From JAGVSR01 sp964458265 (lineage in GTDB: Bacteria > Pseudomonadota > Alphaproteobacteria > Rhizobiales > Hyphomicrobiaceae), in the NCBI GenBank assembly GCA_964458265.1, contig CAYWIF010000017.1, forward strand, positions 1-64,000: DNA of 64,000 bases, given 5' to 3'. A program made the position numbers and the translations under genes. The notes below the pieces were generated by a model, which had not been told where the DNA came from, made no database searches, and saw nothing but the letters and a program-made list of their open reading frames with translations. The number at the start of each line of letters is the position of its first letter. The stretch's first letter is position 1. Positions 18,084 to 27,650 of this stretch are shown one piece after another.

Positions 18084-19004
18084 TCATGGCCACTTCACGA
18101 CGGGGGGCATGGAGGAAAGAATACTCTCGACGTTACCGCCCGTCTTCAGGCCGAACATCGTGCCCCGGTCGTAGAGGAGATTGTACTCCACGTAGCGGCC
18201 GCGGCGAATGAGCTGTTCCTCGCGGTCGTCGGCGGTCCAAGGTGTTGTCCAGTTGCCACGCACGATCATTGGATAAACGCGGAGGAACTGGCGTCCGACC
18301 TCTTGGGTAAAGGCGAGTGCTGCATCCCAGCCGCCTGCTTCCTCCGAAGGGGTCAGGTAGTCGTAGAAGATGCCACCGATGCCGCGCATTTCCTTGCGGT
18401 GCGGGAGATAGAAGTATTCGTCGCACCACTCCTTGTAGCGCTTGTAGTCGGCAACCGCGTGGCCTTCGCAAGCGTTGAACATGGCTGCGTGGAAGGCGAG
18501 GCTGTCGGCATCGGTCTGCGAACGCCGGCGCATGAGGACGGGTGTGAGGTCTGCGCCACCGCCGAACCACCACTTGGATGTGACGACCATGCGCGTGTTC
18601 ATATGGACGGCGGGGACATGCGGATTGTGCATGTGGGCGATCAGTGAGATGCCCGAGGCCCAGAAGCGCGGGTCTTCCTCGGCGCCCGGGATCTGCTTGC
18701 GGAATTCGGGCGCGAATTCGCCGTGGACGGTGGACGTGTGGACGCCGACCTTCTCGAAGACGCGGCCATGCAAAATTGACATCACACCGCCGCCGAGGTC
18801 AGCGGTGGGATCGGTGCCCGTGTGTTCGGCGCGGTTCCATGGGGTGCGCACAAAGCGGCCAGGCTTCATGTCCGACGTCTGAGTGCCGGCGGGAAGATCA
18901 CCCTCCAGCTTTTCGAATGCGGCGCAGATATCGTCGCGCAGCGTCTCAAACCAGGCGCGTGCCTTGGCTTTGCGTTCGGGCAGGAGGTCCGTTTTGGCAT
19001 CCAT
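18084..19004 (-). CDS. hemF: Oxygen-dependent coproporphyrinogen III oxidase
   Basis: A 306-residue aerobic HemF converting coproporphyrinogen III to protoporphyrinogen IX in heme synthesis. Recognisable blocks are VHMNTRMV, WWFGGGADLTP, EEAGGWDAALAF and the ending RGRYVEYNLLYDRGTMFGLK. Family homology begins at ATG 19004, which has no SD. ATG at 19082, in frame, follows GAGGA with 7-base spacing and would add 26 residues starting MGWGGGVPKPW; translation may really begin there. The enzyme acts in the cytoplasm as a homodimer. Confidence 0.95.
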   Translation of the reverse strand: MDAKTDLLPERKAKARAWFETLRDDICAAFEKLEGDLPAGTQTSDMKPGRFVRTPWNRAEHTGTDPTADLGGGVMSILHGRVFEKVGVHTSTVHGEFAPEFRKQIPGAEEDPRFWASGISLIAHMHNPHVPAVHMNTRMVVTSKWWFGGGADLTPVLMRRRSQTDADSLAFHAAMFNACEGHAVADYKRYKEWCDEYFYLPHRKEMRGIGGIFYDYLTPSEEAGGWDAALAFTQEVGRQFLRVYPMIVRGNWTTPWTADDREEQLIRRGRYVEYNLLYDRGTMFGLKTGGNVESILSSMPPVVKWP

Positions 19005-19175
19005 CGGAGGTGGGCTCTCGTAACGATGTGGCGTTTGGGCTCGTTCGCGCCACGGTTTTGGCACGCCGCCGCCCCAGCCCATAGTGTATTCCTCGCCCCT
19101 CGTGAAGGGCGCGGACTCGTTCTCGTGAACGGGCCGCCGCCTGGATGATACCCATCGGTCTGTCCGGCCGCCCCA

Positions 19176-21044
19176 TTGGAAAGCGATACCCTGTTGTCCC
19201 GGCTGTTCGAACGCTTTGAGAAACACATCGATCCCTTTACGGGTGACGGTTCGGTGCGTCCGCCCGCCACGCTGGCGGCCTTCTACTGGCATTTCGTCGG
19301 GCAGAGCCGCGGGGTCTTTGCGCTTCTTTTGTTCATGGGCTTTTGCGCCGGCGTTCTGGAAGCCTCGCTGTTTGCCTTCGTTGGGTCGCTGGTCGACCGC
19401 ATGCGCGTGGCGACAAGTCCGGAGACGTTCTTCGCCGACAACGGCACGCTGCTTTTGTTCATGGCGTTCGTTGCAGCCGTCCTGCGGCCGGCGGTGTCGT
19501 TTGTGCACGATCTCGTCAAGCACCAGATGATCGGCGGGTCGTTCACGAGCCTCGTCCGCTGGCAGTCGCACGCCTACGTGCTGCGGCAAAGCCTGGGATT
19601 TTTCCAGAACGATTTCGCCGGCCGCGTCGCCAACAAGGTGATGCAGGCAGGTCCGGCGGTGCGCGAAAGCGTGGTGCAGGCCATCGATGCGGTGTGGTTC
19701 GTTGGCGTCTACTGGCTAACGGCGCTGGTGCTCTTTGCGTCGGCGGATTGGCGGCTGATCGGTCCGCTCGTGATCTGGTTTGCGGCCTATGTGCTCGTGT
19801 TGCGTTATTTCATTCCGCGGCTCAAGGCGCGGGCCATCGAGACGAGCGAGGCACGCTCCATGCTTACGGGGCGGATCGTGGACAGTTACACCAACATCCT
19901 CACGGTCAAGCTATTCGCCCACACGGAGCGCGAGGACGCCTACGCCAAGGCCGCCATGCAGGAGCAGCTCGACAAGCTGCAGGTGCAGCTCCGCCTGACA
20001 ACTTTGATGGAAACATCTTTGTTTGCGCTGAACGGGCTCTTGCTCGTCGGCATGTCCGCGCTCGCGATTTCGTTGTGGAGCCAGCAGGCGGTGACGATCG
20101 GCGCGATTGCGCTGGTGATGGGGCTGACGATCCGGATCGTCAACATGTCCGGGTGGGTGATGTGGACGGTTGCCGGAATTTTCGAGAACCTCGGTATCGC
20201 CTACGAGAGCATGGAGACGATTTCGCGTCCGTGGACGGTGCTCGACAAGCCGGGCGCGCGTGCTCTTTTGGTGCCGAAAGGCGAGATCGCGTTCGAAAAT
20301 GTGACGTTTCACTACGGCAAACGCGGCGGCGTGATCGAGGGCTTGTCGCTGAGGATCGCGCCGGGCGAGAAGGTCGGGCTTGTCGGCCGGTCGGGTGCGG
20401 GAAAGTCCACGCTGGTCAGCCTGTTGATGCGGTTCTACGACGCGGAAGGCGGGCGCATTCTGATCGACGGGCAGGATATTGCCGACGTGACCCAAGAGAG
20501 CCTCAGGTCGCAGATCGGGCTCGTGACGCAGGATACGTCGCTGCTGCACCGATCCGTCCTCGACAACATTCTATACGGGCGGCCGGAGGCGGGATTGGAA
20601 GCCGCCAAGGCCGCTGCGCGGCGCGCGCACGCGGATCAGTTCATTCCCGAGCTGGAAGACCTTGCCGGACGCAAGGGCTATTCGGCGCACGTCGGCGAGC
20701 GCGGCGTCAAGCTCTCCGGCGGGCAGCGGCAGCGCATCGCCATCGCGCGCGTGCTGCTGAAGGACGCGCCTGTTCTCGTTCTCGACGAGGCAACGAGCGC
20801 GCTCGACAGCGAGGTCGAAGCGGCGATCCAAGAGAGCTTGCGCGAATTGATGGCGGGAAAGACAGTCATTGCGATTGCCCACCGTCTATCGACGATCGCC
20901 GCGATGGACCGGCTCGTGATCATGGATCAGGGCCGGATCGTGGAAGAGGGATCGCACGCGGAACTCCTGCGGCGTGGCGGTCTCTACGCCGATCTTTGGG
21001 CCCGTCAATCAGGCGGCTTTCTCGCGCAGGAAGCGGCCGAGTAG
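19176..21044 (+). CDS. ABC half-transporter (fused membrane and ATPase domains), first of a tandem pair
   Basis: A 622-residue exporter half-transporter: six membrane helices (about residues 30-330) and a nucleotide-binding domain with Walker A GRSGAGKST, signature LSGGQRQR, Walker B VLVLDEATSALDSE and an H-loop. The start is taken as TTG 19176; TTG 19194 is possible, and no good SD is visible. The downstream neighbour is closely similar along its whole length (SYTNILTVKLFAHTEREDAY versus SYTNVTSVKLFAHTAAEDAY), so the pair arose by duplication and may form a heterodimer. The substrate is unknown. Confidence 0.93.
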   Translation: MESDTLLSRLFERFEKHIDPFTGDGSVRPPATLAAFYWHFVGQSRGVFALLLFMGFCAGVLEASLFAFVGSLVDRMRVATSPETFFADNGTLLLFMAFVAAVLRPAVSFVHDLVKHQMIGGSFTSLVRWQSHAYVLRQSLGFFQNDFAGRVANKVMQAGPAVRESVVQAIDAVWFVGVYWLTALVLFASADWRLIGPLVIWFAAYVLVLRYFIPRLKARAIETSEARSMLTGRIVDSYTNILTVKLFAHTEREDAYAKAAMQEQLDKLQVQLRLTTLMETSLFALNGLLLVGMSALAISLWSQQAVTIGAIALVMGLTIRIVNMSGWVMWTVAGIFENLGIAYESMETISRPWTVLDKPGARALLVPKGEIAFENVTFHYGKRGGVIEGLSLRIAPGEKVGLVGRSGAGKSTLVSLLMRFYDAEGGRILIDGQDIADVTQESLRSQIGLVTQDTSLLHRSVLDNILYGRPEAGLEAAKAAARRAHADQFIPELEDLAGRKGYSAHVGERGVKLSGGQRQRIAIARVLLKDAPVLVLDEATSALDSEVEAAIQESLRELMAGKTVIAIAHRLSTIAAMDRLVIMDQGRIVEEGSHAELLRRGGLYADLWARQSGGFLAQEAAE

Positions 21045-21115
21045 GTTTCCGGCTTTCCCGAAGCAGCGGGCCGTGGCATAGCGCATCGCCGCTTAGATGC
21101 TTTTCGTGTGGTTCG

Positions 21116-22954
21116 ATGTTCGCCTGGTTTGAAAAGCTCATCGATCCCTATCGCAGCGTGCCGCTCGCGCCGCCACCGGCTGGGCTCGGCGCCTTCTTCT
21201 GGCATTATGTGAAGCCGGTCTGGCCTGTCGTGCTGACTATCGGACTGCTGACGGCATCGATCGCTGCGCTTGAAATCGTGATGCTCGACTATGTCGGGCG
21301 GTTCGTCGATCTGATGTCGAATGCGGATCGCGCGACGTTTTTCGAGGTGCACGGCGGTGAAGTCATTCGCATGGCGGTGCTCGCGCTTGTCGTGCTGCCG
21401 CTATTGGCCGTGACTTGGGAGTTCGTTTTCCACCAGTCCTTCGCCGGCAATTTTCCGATGATGATCCGCTGGCAGGGACATCGTTACGTGCTGCGCCAGA
21501 GCTTGTCGTTCTTTCAAGACGATTTCGCGGGGCGGATCGCCAATACGCTCATGCAAACGGCGCTGGCGGTTCGCGACAGTGTCGAGCGGGTGATCAATAC
21601 GATCGTCTATGCCGTCGTTTATGTCGTGAGCGCGCTTGCGGTTCTGGCATCGGCGGACTGGCGGCTCGCCATTCCATTGGCGGTCTGGATCGCGTGCTAC
21701 GTTCTGGCCGGAACGTATTTCATGCCGCGTCTGGCCAGGCTTTCGGAGCGACAGGCGGATGCGCGGTCCGTCATGACCGGGCGAGTCATCGACAGCTACA
21801 CCAACGTGACGTCGGTCAAGCTATTTGCCCATACGGCTGCCGAGGACGCCTACGCCAAGGAGAGCATGTCTGCTTTCCTCAATACGGTTTACGCGCAAAT
21901 GCGGCTCGTGACGCAAATGAACGTGTGCCTGCGGCTGCTCAACTATGGGCTGATGGCCGTGACGCTCATTGTGTCGATCTTTCTTTGGCAAGCGAACCTC
22001 GTCACGGTCGGCGCGATTGCGGTGGCGACGAGTTTGGCCATGCGCCTCGATGCCCTGTCGGACTGGGTGCTGTGGCAAGTGGCCGGCCTCTTTGAGAGCA
22101 TGGGCGTGGTGCGCGACGGCGCCAGCACGTTGTCAAAGCCGCTCGGCATCGCGGATAAGCCTGGGGCGCCAGCGCTGAAGGTGCGGGACGGTGCCATCGC
22201 GTTCGAGGATGTGACGTTCCACTACGGAAAAGGGCGTGGCGTCATCCAAAGTCTCAATCTCCGGATCGCTCCGGGTGAGAAGGTCGGGATTGTCGGGCGC
22301 TCGGGAGCGGGAAAGTCGACGCTGGTCAACCTGCTGCTGCGATTTTTTGAGCCCGAAGCGGGGCGCGTGACGATCGACGGGCAGGATATTCGCGACGTGA
22401 CGCAAGAGAGCCTGCGACAGGCGATCGGCGTGGTGACACAGGATACGGCGCTGCTGCACCGTTCGGTGGGCGATAATCTTCGCTATGGCCGGCCGGATGC
22501 AACGGAGGCCGAGATTGAACGGGCCATGCAACTGGCATCGGCGGACCGGTTCATCGCGAACCTGAATGACGGCAGGGGCCGCGTGGGGTTGAATGCGATG
22601 GTGGGCGAGCGGGGCGTGAAGCTTTCGGGCGGCCAGCGGCAACGGATCGCCATCGCGCGCGTGCTGCTGAAGAACGCACCGATCCTCGTGCTGGACGAGG
22701 CGACGAGCGCGCTCGACAGCGAGGTGGAGGCTGCGATCCAAGAGAGCCTCAACGACCTGATGGCTGACAAAACCGTCATTGCCATCGCGCACCGGCTGTC
22801 GACGATCGCCGCGATGGACCGGTTGGTCATCATGGACCAGGGTCGGATCGTAGAGGAAGGCAGCCACGCCGAACTCATCGCGAAGGGCGGGCTTTATGCG
22901 TCGCTTTGGAAGCGGCAATCGGGCGGGTTCCTGGCCGAGGATGGCGCGGCATGA
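21116..22954 (+). CDS. ABC half-transporter, second of a tandem pair
   Basis: A 612-residue half-transporter with an N-terminal membrane domain and C-terminal ATPase domain: Walker A GRSGAGKST, signature LSGGQRQR, Walker B ILVLDEATSALDSE, all intact, so both halves of the pair should hydrolyse ATP. It begins 71 bases after its homologue and shares the start pattern WFEKLIDPY with RFEKHIDPF of the first. It is in the multidrug/lipid exporter branch. A long plus-strand frame (19343-22954) joins it to a shadow frame of the first gene; this is not a real fusion. Confidence 0.93.
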   Translation: MFAWFEKLIDPYRSVPLAPPPAGLGAFFWHYVKPVWPVVLTIGLLTASIAALEIVMLDYVGRFVDLMSNADRATFFEVHGGEVIRMAVLALVVLPLLAVTWEFVFHQSFAGNFPMMIRWQGHRYVLRQSLSFFQDDFAGRIANTLMQTALAVRDSVERVINTIVYAVVYVVSALAVLASADWRLAIPLAVWIACYVLAGTYFMPRLARLSERQADARSVMTGRVIDSYTNVTSVKLFAHTAAEDAYAKESMSAFLNTVYAQMRLVTQMNVCLRLLNYGLMAVTLIVSIFLWQANLVTVGAIAVATSLAMRLDALSDWVLWQVAGLFESMGVVRDGASTLSKPLGIADKPGAPALKVRDGAIAFEDVTFHYGKGRGVIQSLNLRIAPGEKVGIVGRSGAGKSTLVNLLLRFFEPEAGRVTIDGQDIRDVTQESLRQAIGVVTQDTALLHRSVGDNLRYGRPDATEAEIERAMQLASADRFIANLNDGRGRVGLNAMVGERGVKLSGGQRQRIAIARVLLKNAPILVLDEATSALDSEVEAAIQESLNDLMADKTVIAIAHRLSTIAAMDRLVIMDQGRIVEEGSHAELIAKGGLYASLWKRQSGGFLAEDGAA

Positions 22955-23038
22955 GTCTGGGCTAGACCGGGACCGCGCACCGCACCAAAGGCCAAATTCA
23001 AAATTGTCGTCGATCAGGGACTGGTGGGCTCCAATCCT

Positions 23039-23503
23039 TCATTGGTCTGGAAATCCTTTGGTCTGGCGCAAAGCCTCGGCCAGCGCGATGGCCGCGGCCA
23101 GGGCGACATTGAGGGACCGGAGCGGGGGTTTGATAGGGATCGATACAGAGGCGTCACAGGCTTCGCGGACAACGTCGGGCACACCGGCACTCTCCCGGCC
23201 AAATAGTAGAGTGTCGGAGTCGGAAAAAGTGAAGTCCGGTAACCTGGACGGAGTCTTGGAGGTGAGCAGGACGAGGCGGCCTGTGCCTGGGGCCGACCGG
23301 CCGGCGAGATAGCGCTCCCACGACAGATGACGTGTCAAGTCGACGTGGGCGATGTAGTCGAGGCCCGCGCGGCGCAAATTGCGGTCGCCCATGTCGAAGC
23401 CGGCCGGTCCAATCAGGTCGACCGGCGTACTAAAGCACGCGGCAAGGCGCAGGATCGTGCCGGTGTTTTGCGGAATGTCGGGTTGGTATAGCGCCAGGCG
23501 CAT
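23039..23503 (-). CDS. trmL: tRNA (cytidine(34)-2'-O)-methyltransferase
   Basis: A 154-residue SPOUT methyltransferase that 2'-O-methylates the wobble nucleotide of certain leucine tRNAs. Family features are the N-terminus ALYQPDIPQNTGTILRLAAC, LLFGRESAGVPD in the knot and the ending IPIKPPLRSLNVALAAAIAL. Length is normal. It is divergent from petA, with 272 bases between. Confidence 0.95.
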   Translation of the reverse strand: MRLALYQPDIPQNTGTILRLAACFSTPVDLIGPAGFDMGDRNLRRAGLDYIAHVDLTRHLSWERYLAGRSAPGTGRLVLLTSKTPSRLPDFTFSDSDTLLFGRESAGVPDVVREACDASVSIPIKPPLRSLNVALAAAIALAEALRQTKGFPDQ

Positions 23504-23775
23504 CGAAGAAGGACCGGAATGTCAGCGACGGATGACAGGGATGTGGCGCCGATCATTCGTGATGCAGCGCGAAGGCGACGTGGGTGCGGCCAAACGATGC
23601 AAGACTTCTGGACGCGAACCGAAGGGTCGAACATAGCAGTATAAGAGGCGCCGGCTTAACTAGCATTCCATGACCGATTCGACGGCACGGAGACTTTGAC
23701 CGTTGCGGCACGGGAGATGCCGCAATCGGACAGAACGACCGCCGGGCGGCCGCATCACAACATCTGGAGGGACAC

Positions 23776-24348
23776 GTGGCTGCGACAGCAGAAGAGCCAA
23801 ACCGCAGAGATTTCCTCGTCATCGCCGGAAGCGCTTTCGCGGCGGTGGGTGGTGCCATCTCGCTGTGGCCGTTCATTGCGCAAATGAACCCGGACAGCAG
23901 CGCGCAGGCGCTGGCTTCGGTGGAACTCGATCTGTCTCCGGTGAAGGAAGGGCAGGCGATTACCGCCATGTGGCGGGGCAAGCCGGTTTTCATTCGCAAC
24001 CGCACGAAGGAAGAGGTTGCGAAGGCGATCGCCGACGACGGGGCGGCGTTGCCGGACAATTCCGCGCGCAACATGGCGTTGCCAGAGAGCGATCCGGCGA
24101 CGGATGCCAACAGGACCAAACAAGGGCATGAGAACTTTCTGATTCTCATCGGCATCTGTACGCACCTGGGATGCATCCCCAAGGGGCAGGCGATCGGCGA
24201 CAGCAAGGGCGAATTCGGCGGTTGGTTCTGTCCCTGCCACGGCTCGCACTACGACACCGCAGGCCGCATCCGGAAGGGGCCAGCGCCCCGTAATCTGGAA
24301 GTGCCGCCGTACGCCTTCATCGGCGATAGCAAAATCAAGATCGGCTAA
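23776..24348 (+). CDS. petA: Ubiquinol-cytochrome c reductase Rieske iron-sulfur subunit
   Basis: A 190-residue Rieske protein of the bc1 complex. A twin-arginine-type N-terminus (NRRDFLVIAGSAFAAVGG) forms the single membrane anchor; the cluster-binding motifs are CTHLGC and CPCHGSHYD, giving two Cys, two His and a disulfide pair. The start is GTG at 23776, preceded by GGAGG. It is first of petABC; cytochrome b begins 12 bases after its stop. Confidence 0.97.
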   Translation: MAATAEEPNRRDFLVIAGSAFAAVGGAISLWPFIAQMNPDSSAQALASVELDLSPVKEGQAITAMWRGKPVFIRNRTKEEVAKAIADDGAALPDNSARNMALPESDPATDANRTKQGHENFLILIGICTHLGCIPKGQAIGDSKGEFGGWFCPCHGSHYDTAGRIRKGPAPRNLEVPPYAFIGDSKIKIG

Positions 24349-24360
24349 GGGAGCACAATC

Positions 24361-25653
24361 ATGTCGGCTCACGAGTCGAATTACGAACCTACCTCACGCC
24401 TTGGAAAGTGGTTCGATGAACGGCTTCCCGTCGCGCGGCTGATGCACGGACAGTTCGTGGATTTTCCGACGCCGCGCAACTTGAACTATGCGTGGACGTT
24501 CGGCGGCATTCTCACGTTCTGTCTGGCGCTGCAAATCGTGTCGGGTATCGTACTGGCAATGCACTATCAGCCGAGCGCAGAGGGCGCATTCGCATCCGTC
24601 GATCACATCCGGCGTGATGTGAACTTCGGCTGGCTCATTCAGCCGATGCACGCGGTCGGCGCGTCGATGTTCTTCGTCGCGGTTTACATCCATATTTTCC
24701 GCGGACTGTATTACGGATCGTATAAGGCGCCGCGTGAGGTGCTCTGGATCCTCGGCGTGTTCATTCTGTTTGCCATGATGGCGACGGCGTTCATGGGTTA
24801 CGCCCTGCCTTGGGGACAGATGAGCTTCTGGGGCGTGACCGTGATTACGAACCTGTTCTCGGCCCTAGACAGCATCTGGGCGGGGCTGGGGACCGCGATC
24901 ACGGAATGGCTGTGGGGCGGATACGCGGTCACCGGCGTGACGCTGAACCGCTTCTTCTCGCTTCACTATCTGCTGCCGTTTGTGATCGCCGGTCTCGTGA
25001 TCCTGCACATCTGGGCACTGCACGTGGCGGGTCAGAACAATCCGACCGGGCTCGACATCAAGTCGAAGTCGGATTCGGTGCCGATGTATCCTTACGCCGT
25101 GGCAAAGGATGCGGTCGGCCTCTTCGCCTTCCTGATCGTGTTCGCCTGGTTTGTGCTGATCATGCCGGATTATCTCGGCCATGCGGACAACTTCACGCCG
25201 GCCAATCCCTTGGTGACGCCACCGCATATCGTGCCTGAATGGTACTTCCTGCCGTTCTACGCGATCCTCAGGGCCATTCCGTCGAAGCTTGGCGGCGTGA
25301 TCGCCATGTTTGCGTCGGTGCTGATCCTGCTCTTCGTGCCATGGCTCGATACGAGCCGCGTTCGATCAGCAAAGTACCGGCCGTACTATAAAATCGCGTT
25401 TTGGTTTTTCGTCTTCACGTGCGTGGCGCTTGGCTGGCTTGGGTCGAAGCCGGCGGAACAGCCGTACGTTTTCTGGGCGCAGTTCTTCACGTTCGCCTAC
25501 TTCGCGTTCTTCCTGATCGCGTTGCCGGTGCTGGGGCTGATCGAGACGCCGAAGCAGTTACCGCGTTCCATTACGGAATCGGTGCTGGGCAAGTCCGGTG
25601 GCGGCGGTGCGGCTGTGCCGGCTGGCGCGGCTGCCGCGCCAGAGAAGCGCTGA
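24361..25653 (+). CDS. petB: Cytochrome b of the bc1 complex
   Basis: A 430-residue cytochrome b with eight expected membrane helices. Bis-His heme ligands lie in MHAVGASMFFVAVYIHIFRG and HYLLPFVIAGLVILHIWALH; the quinol-site motif appears as PEWYFLPFYAILRAIP. It carries a short Gly/Ala-rich C-terminal tail. Cytochrome b and c1 are separate genes here, unlike the fused fbcH of Bradyrhizobium. Located between the Rieske and cytochrome c1 genes in one operon. Confidence 0.97.
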   Translation: MSAHESNYEPTSRLGKWFDERLPVARLMHGQFVDFPTPRNLNYAWTFGGILTFCLALQIVSGIVLAMHYQPSAEGAFASVDHIRRDVNFGWLIQPMHAVGASMFFVAVYIHIFRGLYYGSYKAPREVLWILGVFILFAMMATAFMGYALPWGQMSFWGVTVITNLFSALDSIWAGLGTAITEWLWGGYAVTGVTLNRFFSLHYLLPFVIAGLVILHIWALHVAGQNNPTGLDIKSKSDSVPMYPYAVAKDAVGLFAFLIVFAWFVLIMPDYLGHADNFTPANPLVTPPHIVPEWYFLPFYAILRAIPSKLGGVIAMFASVLILLFVPWLDTSRVRSAKYRPYYKIAFWFFVFTCVALGWLGSKPAEQPYVFWAQFFTFAYFAFFLIALPVLGLIETPKQLPRSITESVLGKSGGGGAAVPAGAAAAPEKR

Positions 25654-25666
25654 GGGGGATCGCGAG

Positions 25667-26683
25667 ATGACGACAAGAAAACATACCTCGGCTCTGACTG
25701 TGGCTGGAATTGCCGCCGCCGGGCTTGCAGCCGCAGTCATGTCGGTGCCGCTGCCCGCTCACGCGGCCGGCGCCGCGCCGGAGATCCCGCGCGTGGGCTG
25801 GTCGTTCGATGGTCTAAGCGGGCAGTTTGACAGGGCTCAGTTGCAGCGCGGGTTTCAGGTTTATCAGAATGTCTGTTCTGCCTGTCATGGCCTGAACAGA
25901 CTTTCGTTCCGGAATCTGGTGCAGCCGGGTGGACCGGAATTTCCGGAAGAGGCGGTGAAAGAACTGGCGAAGTCTTGGCCCAACAAGATTATCGACGGTC
26001 CAAACGAGGCCGGCGAGATGTTCGAGCGCGATGCATTGCTCTCGGACCGCATCCTTGGCCCGTACAGAAACGAGCAGGCGGCGCGCGCGGCGCAGAACGG
26101 CGCCTATCCGCCGGATCTGTCGCTGATTTCGCGGGCGCGCAATCCCGAGTACCACGGCTCGGCGTTTTCGCACGGCCCGCACATGGTGAAGGACATTCTG
26201 ACCGGATATCAGGCGGGCGGACCGGACTACCTGCATGCCTTGTTGACCGGATACACGGACGTGCCGTCGTACGTGCGGGAAGAGAATGGACATCTGAAGC
26301 GGGTCGGTGCGGAAGGGCCGGGGGGTAAACCTGTGGAGCAATGTGCTTCGGTCAATCCCGGTGAGGACGGGAAACCGGACGAGTGCGTCGCGCTGGCCGA
26401 GGGCATGAGCTACAACGCGGCGTTTCCTGGTCATCAGATCGCCATGCCGGCCATTCTGGCCGATGGTGCCGTCGAGTATCCCAAGGACGAGAACGGCGTC
26501 GCGATGGTGCCGGCGACGCTGGACCAGCACGCGCGCGATGTCGCCGCGTTCCTGGCCTGGGCGGCCGATCCGCACCTCAACCAGCGCAAGGCGACCGGTT
26601 GGCAGGCACTGCTGTTCCTGCTGATTACGACGGTACTTCTCTATTTCGGCAAGAAGCGGATCTGGTCGCGGATCGAACACTGA
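25667..26683 (+). CDS. petC: Cytochrome c1 of the bc1 complex
   Basis: A 338-residue cytochrome c1. A signal peptide (TTRKHTSALTVAGIAAAGLAAAV...) is followed by CSACH near residue 70, and the C-terminal anchor is LLFLLITTVLLYFGKKRIW. The start ATG 25667 follows GAGGGGG. An insertion with paired cysteines (EQCASVNPGEDGKPDECV, roughly residues 225-242) occurs as in several alphaproteobacterial c1 proteins and may form a disulfide. It is the last gene of petABC, ended by a strong terminator. Confidence 0.97.
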   Translation: MTTRKHTSALTVAGIAAAGLAAAVMSVPLPAHAAGAAPEIPRVGWSFDGLSGQFDRAQLQRGFQVYQNVCSACHGLNRLSFRNLVQPGGPEFPEEAVKELAKSWPNKIIDGPNEAGEMFERDALLSDRILGPYRNEQAARAAQNGAYPPDLSLISRARNPEYHGSAFSHGPHMVKDILTGYQAGGPDYLHALLTGYTDVPSYVREENGHLKRVGAEGPGGKPVEQCASVNPGEDGKPDECVALAEGMSYNAAFPGHQIAMPAILADGAVEYPKDENGVAMVPATLDQHARDVAAFLAWAADPHLNQRKATGWQALLFLLITTVLLYFGKKRIWSRIEH

Positions 26684-26710
26684 TGCTATGGACTGAGCCT
26701 CGGTGAGGCG

Positions 26711-26748
26711 GCGGGCGCAGGGCTAGTCTCTGCGCCCGCTTTTTTTTT
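26711..26748 (+). terminator. Rho-independent terminator of petABC
   Basis: A 10-bp GC-rich stem (26711-26720 with 26730-26739) and 9-base loop followed by nine Ts. It lies 27 bases past petC and just upstream of the mtnP ribosome-binding site. Confidence 0.95.
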
Positions 26749-26770
26749 GATTGATATGCAGGAGGACGCG

Positions 26771-27646
26771 GTGGCAGCATCGGTTCTGGGGATCGTCGGC
26801 GGTAGCGGGTTCTACAATCTGCCGGGACTGGCGCATGCGCGCTGGGAGCATGTGGAGAGTCCGTTCGGCAAGCCGTCGGACGATATTCTGTTCGCCGAAA
26901 TGGACGGACTGCCAATACGGTTCCTGCCGCGGCACGGACGAGGACATAAAGTTCCGCCATCGGCCATCAATTACCGCGCGAACATCGACGCCTTGAAGCG
27001 CGCCGGCGTGACGGATCTGGTTTCCGTCTCCGCGTGCGGGTCATTGAAGGAAGAGTATCCGCCGGGGCATTTCGTGCTCGTCGATCAATTCATCGACCGG
27101 ACGTTTGCGCGGGAGAAGTCGTTCTTCGGGCCGGGTCTCGTCGCGCATGTGTCAGTTGCCGATCCGGTAAGTCCGCTGCTCGTCGATGCGCTGGAGGCTG
27201 CCGCGAAGGCGGAGGCCATCGCGCACACCCGGGGTGGGACTTATCTTGTGATGGAGGGGCCGCAGTTTTCGACGCGCGCGGAATCGAACCTCTACAGGAG
27301 CTGGGGTTGCGATGTGATCGGCATGACGAACATGCCCGAAGCCAAGCTCGCGCGGGAAGCCGAAATTTGTTACGCGACGGTGGCGATGGTGACCGATTAC
27401 GATTGCTGGCACGACGATCATGCAGCGGTCGACGTGGCTTCCATCATCGCCGTGATGCATGCCAATACGGACAAGGCGCAGCGGCTGGTTGCGCGGCTCG
27501 CGCGGGATTTTCCCCGTGAACATCCGGCCTGTCCGATCGGATCGGACCGTGCGCTCGACGTGGCGCTGATCACATCGCCCGACGCACGCGATGCGGCGCT
27601 GCTGAGGCGGCTCGATGCTGTCGCCGGGCGGGTTTTGAAGGCGTGA
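26771..27646 (+). CDS. mtnP: S-methyl-5'-thioadenosine phosphorylase
   Basis: A 291-residue purine-nucleoside-phosphorylase-family enzyme that splits methylthioadenosine (a by-product of polyamine and homoserine-lactone synthesis) into adenine and methylthioribose-1-phosphate. Motifs: GIVGGSGFYNLPG, FLPRHGRGHKVPPSAINYRAN, MEGPQFSTRAESNLYRSWG and GMTNMPEAKLAREAE. GTG at 26771 is chosen because AGGAGG (26760-26766) sits ideally upstream; ATG 26756 would overlap that site. It is the first enzyme of the salvage set shared with apt, mtnA and the class II aldolase, but a minus-strand gene separates it from them. Confidence 0.95.
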   Translation: MAASVLGIVGGSGFYNLPGLAHARWEHVESPFGKPSDDILFAEMDGLPIRFLPRHGRGHKVPPSAINYRANIDALKRAGVTDLVSVSACGSLKEEYPPGHFVLVDQFIDRTFAREKSFFGPGLVAHVSVADPVSPLLVDALEAAAKAEAIAHTRGGTYLVMEGPQFSTRAESNLYRSWGCDVIGMTNMPEAKLAREAEICYATVAMVTDYDCWHDDHAAVDVASIIAVMHANTDKAQRLVARLARDFPREHPACPIGSDRALDVALITSPDARDAALLRRLDAVAGRVLKA

Positions 27647-27650
27647 GGTG

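Noticed and set aside
19343..22954. A 1203-residue open frame spanning both ABC transporter genes
   Set aside because: Its first 590 codons are an out-of-frame shadow of the first transporter and its last 612 are the second transporter; there is no fusion.
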